A model generated the notes under the pieces. The model was given only the letters and a program-made list of their open reading frames with translations, ran no database searches and was not told the origin of the DNA. Made by a program: the position numbers and the translations under genes. This document shows positions 1 through 4,490 of a stretch of 5,719 bases of DNA, piece after piece. Origin of the DNA: Acidobacteriaceae bacterium (GTDB lineage Bacteria; Acidobacteriota; Terriglobia; Bryobacterales; Bryobacteraceae); NCBI GenBank assembly GCA_019245255.1, contig JAFARV010000948.1, positions 1 to 5,719 on the forward strand, in the 5' to 3' direction. The stretch's first letter is position 1. Every line of letters begins with the position of its first letter.

Positions 1-332
1 TTCACAGCGGCGAAGAAATAGCGTTCGCCCTTGGCATCCGCATCCTTTTGGAGCGCGTCGACGGTGGTGTTAGTTTTGCGCGCGAAGCCTTCTGCTGCTT
101 TCGCGCCCGCCGAGACGTAAGGGCCCGGAATCACCTGCTGAACGTCCGCTAATTGCTCCTGAAGGCCGGTCGCCATCAGCACCAATCTTCGCGGTGTGGC
201 GTCCAGGAGCTCGATCGAACCATTCAAGCCGCCGGCCAATTCGCCGAACGCGGTGCGCATGTTCTCAAGCGCGGGCAGGATCATCCAATCCGGGATCTCC
301 TCGACACCAATTTCTAAAAGGAAATCAGCCAT
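1..332 (-). CDS. glyS: Glycyl-tRNA synthetase beta subunit, N-terminal part (cut by window edge)
   Basis: GlyS is the large subunit of the bacterial alpha2-beta2 glycyl-tRNA synthetase; it contributes tRNA recognition and works in the cytoplasm with GlyQ. About 110 N-terminal codons are visible. The protein begins MADFLLEIGVEEIPDWMILP, matching the family's hallmark N-terminus (LLLEIGTEELP-like), and continues with a segment containing TPRRLVL, another typical stretch of the beta-subunit N-terminal domain. The family is normally close to 700 residues, so most of the gene lies beyond the left edge. The ATG at 332-330 follows the glyQ stop by a single base (TAG-C-ATG), so the two are almost certainly co-transcribed and probably translationally coupled. 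A Shine-Dalgarno-like AGGGAGA (345-351, complement) lies inside the end of glyQ, 12 bases before the ATG. No frameshift is seen in the visible part. Confidence 0.95.
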   Translation of the reverse strand, partial: MADFLLEIGVEEIPDWMILPALENMRTAFGELAGGLNGSIELLDATPRRLVLMATGLQEQLADVQQVIPGPYVSAGAKAAEGFARKTNTTVDALQKDADAKGERYFFAAV

Positions 333-333
333 G

Positions 334-1227
334 CTAAGCTGCGGTCTCCCTGGCGCCGAATTGTTGCTCAGACCAGGCCTGCGCCACACCCACTGCGAGT
401 TTCCGCACGCGCGCGATGATGCCCACGCGCTCAGTTACGCTGATCGCTCCGCGCGCATCGAGGAGATTGAATGTGTGTGAACACTTGAGCACCTGGTCGT
501 ACGCGGCGAGCACCGGAAACCGTCCGTCAGTTTTCGATTTTGCAAAAGCTGCCAGAAGCCGCTGACACTCCTTCTCGTGCAGGTCGAACTCCTGCCACAG
601 CGCTGCGATGTCGGCGGCCTCAAAATTGTAAACCGAAAACTGCTGCTCGTCGGCTAGTCGCACATCGGAGTACTTAACTCCTGGAGCCCACTCAATGTCG
701 TACACGCTCTCAACGTTCTGAAGAAACGCGACGATGCGCTCAAGACCGTACGTGATCTCCGCGGGCACCAGCTCAAGATCAATACCGCCGCATTGCTGGA
801 AGTAAGTGAACTGCGTGATCTCAAGGCCGTCAAGCATAACCTGCCATCCGATGCCCCACGCGCCCAGGGTCGGCGATTCCCAGTTGTCTTCTTCGAACTT
901 AATGTCGTGCTTGCGCAGATCAATGCCGATGGCTTCGAGGCTGCCGAGATACTGCTCCAGGACATCGTCCGGCGTGGGCTTAAGGATCACCTGTAGCTGC
1001 TGGTGTTTATACAGGCGGTTGGGATTCTCGCCATAGCGGCCATCAGCGGGACGCCGGCTCGGTTGAACGTAAGCAACTTTGTAGGGCTTCGGTCCGAGGA
1101 CACGCAAGAACGTCTCGGGGGCCATTGTGCCTGCGCCTACCTCGAGATCGTATGGTTCCTGGATGACGGCACCGCGGTCGGCCCAATAACGCTTGAGTTT
1201 GAAGATAGTGTCCTGGAATGAATCCAT
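334..1227 (-). CDS. glyQ: Glycyl-tRNA synthetase alpha subunit
   Basis: GlyQ is the class II catalytic subunit that activates glycine with ATP and, together with GlyS, charges tRNA-Gly. The 297-residue product has nearly the usual family length (about 300). Visible signatures are DLEVGAGTMAPETFLR (residues 28-42), the motif 2 region VAYVQPSRRPADGRYGENPN (51-70) followed by RLYKHQQLQV, the stretch FEEDNWESPTLGAWGIGWQV (111-130), the block LDGLEITQFTYFQQCGGIDL (132-151), the motif 3 region EITYGLERIVAFLQ (157-170), and the C-terminal FNLLDARGAISVTER (253-267). All are diagnostic for GlyQ. It sits between recO (33 bp upstream) and glyS (1 bp downstream) in one minus-strand cluster. The ATG start is supported by the typical N-terminus (QDTIFKLKRYWADRG). 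No well-spaced Shine-Dalgarno is visible: the nearest purine run, AGAGGG, is 16 bases upstream, inside the tandem duplication described separately. There is no room for a T-box or other long leader between recO and glyQ. Confidence 0.97.
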   Translation of the reverse strand: MDSFQDTIFKLKRYWADRGAVIQEPYDLEVGAGTMAPETFLRVLGPKPYKVAYVQPSRRPADGRYGENPNRLYKHQQLQVILKPTPDDVLEQYLGSLEAIGIDLRKHDIKFEEDNWESPTLGAWGIGWQVMLDGLEITQFTYFQQCGGIDLELVPAEITYGLERIVAFLQNVESVYDIEWAPGVKYSDVRLADEQQFSVYNFEAADIAALWQEFDLHEKECQRLLAAFAKSKTDGRFPVLAAYDQVLKCSHTFNLLDARGAISVTERVGIIARVRKLAVGVAQAWSEQQFGARETAA

Positions 1228-1231
1228 GCAG

Positions 1232-1279
1232 GTTGTTTAAAGACCCTCTAACAATGTTGTTTAAAGACCCTCTAACAAT
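1232..1279. repeat. Perfect 24-bp tandem duplication across the recO stop codon
   Basis: Two identical head-to-tail 24-bp units occupy 1232-1255 and 1256-1279. On the coding (minus) strand each unit contains TTGTTAGAGGGTCTTTAA, the last five recO codons (LLEGL) plus the stop, followed by ACAAC. Because 24 is a multiple of three, the downstream copy keeps the same frame and repeats the stop. The ends of each unit, TTGTT and AACAA, are complementary and could form a weak imperfect hairpin. The unit also carries the only purine-rich AGAGGG near the glyQ start. The duplication does not alter either protein; slipped-strand mispairing is the simplest origin (inference). Confidence 0.95.
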
Positions 1280-1920
1280 AACGGCGTGCGGAAGCGGCGT
1301 TCCACATGCTCTTCCATCTGGCGTATGAGGAAACGCCGGAGATCGATGGCAGTGTCTTTATTCCATGTTGCGGAGGGGAGTTCGGCGATGTGATTTCGGA
1401 GCATCGCGCCCGCCATATGACGCGAAAACTCGGAGAGACTGCGGTCGGGTTGTGTAGCAAGATCGGGCAGAAAACCAGAGAGGCGCGTTGCCCAGAGCGA
1501 AAAGTAAGTGATGGCTGTCCAGATCGCTCCCGGCGCGCGCAGATGCATGTATCCCAGGACGGCGGCAAGCAAACGGAAGAAACGTTCGTTCGGTTCATTA
1601 GCAGGCAAAAGGTGATCGCTGACTTCAGCAATGTAGTCGAGCGCGACGCTCGCGTCGAAGTCACTCAGCAGGTCGAACTGCGACTGTAGCAGGTCGCAGG
1701 AATTGAGGTTCACCAGTTCGCGGGTTTCCTTCTGCGAGTAGGATAAGTTCACGAGTGACAGCCGCTCCAGCCCGGACCCGAAATTGCTCTTGGGCTTCCG
1801 GGCCCGCCTCGCCACACCGCGCAGTTTGCCCTGATCGCGTGTAAAGAAGCTGACGATCAGATCCGACTCGCGGAACGGGTATGTACGAAGCACATAGGTC
1901 TCGCTCACCCGAGCCGGCAT
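1261..1920 (-). CDS. recO: DNA repair protein RecO, short form without zinc-finger cysteines
   Basis: RecO works in the RecFOR pathway, binding single-stranded DNA and SSB and loading RecA at gaps. The N-terminus SETYVLRTYPFRESDLIVSFFTRDQGKLRGVARRARKPKS (about residues 6-45) is the characteristic RecO OB-fold start; the OB fold should end near residue 80 and is followed by the helical domain (about 85-215). The motif LWATRLSGFLPDL (142-154) matches the family's LxxSGxxPxL segment. In many RecO proteins this is followed by a four-cysteine zinc ribbon, but here the chain goes directly to the final helices. The whole protein has one cysteine (residue 75). At 219 residues it is shorter than the common 240-250. 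E. coli RecO also lacks the zinc finger, so function is not excluded. An in-frame stop lies at 1924-1926, so the ATG at 1920 is the earliest possible start; no Shine-Dalgarno is evident. It is first in the recO-glyQ-glyS cluster and divergent from the small gene at 2078. Confidence 0.93.
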   Translation of the reverse strand: MPARVSETYVLRTYPFRESDLIVSFFTRDQGKLRGVARRARKPKSNFGSGLERLSLVNLSYSQKETRELVNLNSCDLLQSQFDLLSDFDASVALDYIAEVSDHLLPANEPNERFFRLLAAVLGYMHLRAPGAIWTAITYFSLWATRLSGFLPDLATQPDRSLSEFSRHMAGAMLRNHIAELPSATWNKDTAIDLRRFLIRQMEEHVERRFRTPLLLEGL

Positions 1921-2077
1921 AGTTCAGGCCGGCGCCAAAGAAGAATTGCAGCCGGTAAAAAACTCAGAGTATCAAACCGCCCCATCGCGGTCTTTCGTAT
2001 TCTTGTGTTCAGTGGACGAAAAAGGACACACACCGGACCCGTCACATAACTACTGGCCAGGTGGACCGGACGAGGTT

Positions 2078-2317
2078 GTGGCGACATTGAGCAACGGTGT
2101 GAAGGTGAAGCGGCGCATGTTGCGGATGCGTGCTTGCACGGAAAAAGATGCCAAAGGCAAGATGTGCCGGGGCCACATCAAACGGTGGTTCACTCCGACC
2201 GACGAACTTCGGCAACTGTACGGCAAGGATGCCGAAATCTATCGCTGCGAGCGGTGCCGGACAATTTATCTGCCGAACTCGGAAGAGGCTCCGCGCACGC
2301 AAACGATGGCGTGGTAA
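2078..2317 (+). CDS. Small conserved-looking protein with Cys4 zinc-ribbon pattern, function unknown
   Basis: I do not recognise a named family with certainty. From the GTG at 2078 the product is 79 residues and basic, beginning MATLSNGVKVKRRMLRMRAC. It has a first cysteine pair, CTEKDAKGKMC (C-x9-C), with a nearby GH, and a second pair, CERC (C-x2-C), about 26 residues later; together these suggest one structural zinc site. The start is uncertain. The frame is open back to a TTG at 1946 (123 residues), with a GTG at 2012 and a TTG at 2087 as other options. I prefer 2078 for three reasons: third-position G/C rises from about there, a purine-rich AGGTGGA lies at 2059-2065 (12 bases upstream), and a start at 1946 would leave only 25 bp for the divergent recO promoter. 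It ends 10 bp before the aquaporin stop, convergently. A nucleic-acid-binding or regulatory role would be only a guess from charge and cysteines. Confidence 0.72.
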   Translation: MATLSNGVKVKRRMLRMRACTEKDAKGKMCRGHIKRWFTPTDELRQLYGKDAEIYRCERCRTIYLPNSEEAPRTQTMAW

Positions 2318-2327
2318 GCGAAGGAAT

Positions 2328-3083
2328 TTATGCAGTCGCCGACCCAGCCTTGAGGCGTTCTTCCTGCTGGCTAGGCAGCGCCCGTTCTGCTTCTCGCACC
2401 CCTAAAGTCGGTACAGTAAAGCCCCGATATACCGCGGCGGCAAGAACTGCGCCGACGAGGGGCGCGAACAAAAACAACCAGAGCTGTTGCAGTGCCCAAC
2501 CGCCAACAAAAATTGCCGGACCAATGCTCCGGGCCGGATTTACCGAAGTATTCGTCACGGGAATGCCCACCAGGTGAATTAACACCAAAACCAAACCGAT
2601 CGGCAGGCCGGCGAAACCAACAGGCGCCTTGGCATCAGTGGCGCCGATCACGGTGATAACCAAAAAGAAGGTGAGAATGATTTCGGTAATCGCCGCTGCA
2701 AACAATCCATAGTGTCCTGGCGAATGCGGACCATAGCCGTTTGCTGCGAAGCCCAGCACAGCTGGGTCATACCCTCCAGGTGTTCCCTTCGCAATGACGA
2801 GAACGAAGGCAGCAGCAACGGTCGCTCCGAGAATCTGGGCGATCCAATACCCGGCGAGATAGCGCCTGTCCATTTTCTTCGTGATGAACAGACCCAGCGT
2901 TACAGCGGGATTGATGTGACATCCGGATACGTGTCCAATTGTGTAGACCATTGCAAGAAGGGACAAGCCGAAGGCAAGCGAGACACCCGCAAATCCGATT
3001 TTGTCTCCTGCCAGGACCGCAGAACCACACCCGCCAAAGACCAGGACAAAGGTCCCAATGAATTCAGCGAAATACCTCGGCAT
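2328..3083 (-). CDS. aqpZ: Aquaporin Z-type water channel (MIP family)
   Basis: This is an inner-membrane channel for rapid water flux. The 251-residue protein closely follows the AqpZ pattern: FIGTFVLVFGGCGSAVLAG (8-26), the first half-helix HINPAV (56-61), the second SVNPARS (180-186), and six hydrophobic segments (about 4-24, 33-52, 79-99, 129-149, 157-176, 197-219). The four positions of the aromatic/arginine filter in E. coli AqpZ (F43, H174, T183, R189) correspond here to F38, H170, T179 and R185. All are conserved, which argues for water selectivity rather than a glycerol facilitator. The C-terminus is about 20 residues longer than in E. coli (231 residues) and is hydrophilic and charged (REAERALPSQQEERLKAG). 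The start has a strong Shine-Dalgarno, AGGAGGT, 9 bases upstream. The gene is divergent from the DedA-family gene across 200 bp and convergent with the small gene ending at 2317. The symbol rests on sequence likeness only. Confidence 0.95.
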   Translation of the reverse strand: MPRYFAEFIGTFVLVFGGCGSAVLAGDKIGFAGVSLAFGLSLLAMVYTIGHVSGCHINPAVTLGLFITKKMDRRYLAGYWIAQILGATVAAAFVLVIAKGTPGGYDPAVLGFAANGYGPHSPGHYGLFAAAITEIILTFFLVITVIGATDAKAPVGFAGLPIGLVLVLIHLVGIPVTNTSVNPARSIGPAIFVGGWALQQLWLFLFAPLVGAVLAAAVYRGFTVPTLGVREAERALPSQQEERLKAGSATA

Positions 3084-3092
3084 ACATCAAGT

Positions 3093-3099
3093 ACCTCCT
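3093..3099 (-). promoter_or_regulatory. Strong Shine-Dalgarno of the aquaporin gene
   Basis: The minus strand reads AGGAGGT, a full match to the anti-Shine-Dalgarno consensus and the strongest in the window. It lies 9 bases from the aquaporin ATG (3083-3081). It is only 5 bases from another ATG (3087-3085) in a different frame, which opens the tiny ORF discussed in the findings. Confidence 0.85.
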
Positions 3100-3216
3100 G
3101 ATTTGAGTAGCACGATGAGAGCACTAGCCTATCAGCTTCCGGCGCCCTCCGGTTGCGCGCGATCTTCGAACAGCGCCGAGTTGGTTCGCCGATTTCAGGA
3201 GCCCCACTTTAGACTG

Positions 3217-3236
3217 GATTGTGAGCGCACACAATC
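3217..3236. promoter_or_regulatory. lac-operator-like palindrome between aquaporin and DedA-family genes
   Basis: GATTGTGAGCGCACACAATC is an inverted repeat in which nine of ten base pairs match; the only mismatch is A3224/A3229. Its 18-base core differs from the ideal symmetric lac operator core (ATTGTGAGCGCTCACAAT) by one base. It also has the central GC-rich CpG step typical of LacI/GalR-family sites. It lies 47 bases upstream of the DedA-family ATG and 133 bases upstream of the aquaporin ATG. Possible promoter elements nearby (TAGATA at 3250-3255 for the plus-strand gene) are not convincing. The symmetry is seen directly; binding by a LacI-family or other dimeric regulator is inference. 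Confidence 0.5.
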
Positions 3237-3283
3237 ACAGAAAACGGCGTAGATAAGCGGCGGGCATTGGCTGCTACAGACGG

Positions 3284-3895
3284 ATGAATCCGTATTTGTC
3301 AGGTCTCGAAGCTTGGCTTAATCGATCGGGTTATGCCGGCGTGTTTGTCGCCATGCTGCTTGGCAATGTCGGGATTCCGGCGGTTGGTTCGGCGGGCACA
3401 GTTCTGATGCTGCGTTTTTTGGTCTCTCCCGAATGGTGGATTGCAGCGCTGGTTGCTGCGGCAGGTGAGACAACCGGTCAATTCCTTTTGTACTCTGCCG
3501 GCAGATTCGGGGCGGAGGCACTAATCAGTCCTCTAACGCGCAACGCCACAGCGAGATCGCGCGATTGCAACCGATTTGAGCAGTTTTACAGCCGTTACGG
3601 CGGAGCGGCAGTCTTGCTCTGTCGCTTCATTCCGGGAGTGAAAAGTCTTTCTGGTTTGCCCGCCGGAATCGCAAGAATGTCGATTACGCGTTTCGTCGTC
3701 TACACCGCTTTGGGAGCACTGATCTCCTGCTTTGCCATTGCTGCGGCCGTGCACATCATCGGGCAGTGTTCACCGCTCTTCGTAGGATACACACGGCAAC
3801 ACGCACCCTTATTGCTGATCGTCCTTACTGTCGGAATTCTTTTTTCCGTTCTTCTGAGACGAATCGTGCGGGCTTGCCGCAGGGATCGTGCTTAG
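3284..3895 (+). CDS. DedA/VTT-family integral membrane protein
   Basis: DedA-family (SNARE-associated/VTT domain) proteins sit in the inner membrane and are linked to lipid carrier or phospholipid translocation and envelope homeostasis. The 203-residue product has the family layout: a re-entrant N-terminal region LLGNVGIPAVGSAGTVLML (25-43), then AAAGETTGQFLLYSAGRFGA (58-77, the usual GD/E...Y..GR..G block), YGGAAVLLCRFIPGVKSLSGLPAGIARM (105-132), and hydrophobic helices around 135-160 and 174-195, ending in a basic tail RRIVRACRRDRA. R114 matches the essential arginine of the F-x-R-F-x-P motif; the second basic position six residues later is K120. In typical members the first motif reads LENxGxPxPGE/D, but here the two acidic residues are G27 and S36 (see findings). 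The ATG is chosen because the N-terminus aligns well; no clear Shine-Dalgarno precedes it. It converges with the GNAT gene, with a 26-bp gap and no visible terminator hairpin. Confidence 0.88.
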   Translation: MNPYLSGLEAWLNRSGYAGVFVAMLLGNVGIPAVGSAGTVLMLRFLVSPEWWIAALVAAAGETTGQFLLYSAGRFGAEALISPLTRNATARSRDCNRFEQFYSRYGGAAVLLCRFIPGVKSLSGLPAGIARMSITRFVVYTALGALISCFAIAAAVHIIGQCSPLFVGYTRQHAPLLLIVLTVGILFSVLLRRIVRACRRDRA

Positions 3896-3921
3896 ACCGT
3901 TACCGCCTTATTTCGACCGGC

Positions 3922-4482
3922 TCAGGAGTTGGATTGCAGTTTGTACCGCATGATCGGGCGAGGCGGTGTGTGACGAGCAACAATTTCGAAGCCAGCCCGC
4001 GCAAACGTCGATGCATACCCCGTCCCGGTCCCGCTCGGCGTCAACTCCGCGTCAAGCGGATATGCTTCCACGGCCGGCGCTCCTGCTTTCTTCGCCGCGT
4101 ACAACGCAGCTTCGATCAACGCAGTGGTAATTCCCCGCCGCCTGTACCCTTTGCGCACATAGAGGCAGGAGATTGACCATACCGGTACGTCATCCACTCG
4201 CCTCAACCGCCATACGCGGTCAAGCCAAGGTAACGCATCGCGCGGCGTAAGCTGGCACCAGCCCACGGGCAACTTACCGTCAAAAGCAATTAGGCCTGGA
4301 GGAGGTCCCTGCTCCACGATATCCCGAAGAGCCGCCTTATTTTTCTGACGAGGCTGTTTCTTATAGGTGCTGCCGATTCGCCAATACATGCACCAACAGC
4401 CATTGCAAGCGCCCAACTCGCCGAAAAGGTCTTCAAGAGCGGGCCACAGCTTGGGCGTAAGTGGACGAATTTTGAGCTGCAC
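3922..4482 (-). CDS. GNAT-family N-acetyltransferase with N-terminal CxxCxC motif
   Basis: The product is likely an acetyl-CoA-dependent N-acetyltransferase; the substrate is unknown. Of the 186 residues, the N-terminal beta-helix start LKIRPLTPKLWPALEDLF (3-20) leads into GACNGCWCMYWR (24-35), with Cys26, Cys29 and Cys31. Then come GLIAFDGKLPVGWCQLTPRD (63-82), and SISCLYVRKGYRRRGITTALIEAAL (103-127), where the VRKGYRRRGI stretch is GNAT motif A that holds the CoA pyrophosphate. It ends with GYASTFARAGFEIVAR (155-170), the usual C-terminal motif B region. A CWCMYWR-type N-terminus is known from a subgroup of uncharacterised GNAT proteins, so the cysteines are probably conserved and not accidental. 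The start is a GTG 8 bp after the stop of the upstream oxidase gene, so the two form an operon. Whether it modifies a product of that enzyme is unknown. Confidence 0.88.
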   Translation of the reverse strand: MQLKIRPLTPKLWPALEDLFGELGACNGCWCMYWRIGSTYKKQPRQKNKAALRDIVEQGPPPGLIAFDGKLPVGWCQLTPRDALPWLDRVWRLRRVDDVPVWSISCLYVRKGYRRRGITTALIEAALYAAKKAGAPAVEAYPLDAELTPSGTGTGYASTFARAGFEIVARHTPPRPIMRYKLQSNS

Positions 4483-4490
4483 TGCGGATG

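Noticed and set aside
196..480. Open frame on the plus strand (94 residues) across the glyQ/glyS junction
   Set aside because: It lies antisense to two clearly conserved genes, shows no family signature, and is explained as a shadow of their codon use.
1232..1279. Start of a CRISPR array or a mobile-element scar
   Set aside because: There are only two units, directly adjacent with no spacer, and no flanking inverted repeats or transposase; a simple tandem duplication explains it.
1306..1689. Plus-strand open frame of 127 residues inside recO
   Set aside because: Its translation has no recognisable domain, and the opposite strand carries a well-conserved RecO sequence.
1921..2077. Divergent promoters between recO and the small Cys4 gene
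   Set aside because: Only weak hexamers with wrong spacing were found (for example TTGTGT at 2003-2008 without a matching -10), so none is reported.
3220..3239. CRP/FNR-type site (TGTGA ... TCACA)
   Set aside because: The half-sites are separated by 10 bases instead of the 6 needed for CRP; the better symmetry is the lac-like palindrome.
3896..3921. Shared terminator between the convergent DedA-family and GNAT genes
   Set aside because: No stable stem-loop with a T-run is visible in this 26-bp gap.
3766..4176. Plus-strand frame of 136 residues spanning the end of the DedA-family gene and the GNAT gene
   Set aside because: It overlaps two real genes in other frames and is Arg/Cys-rich in the way of shadow frames.
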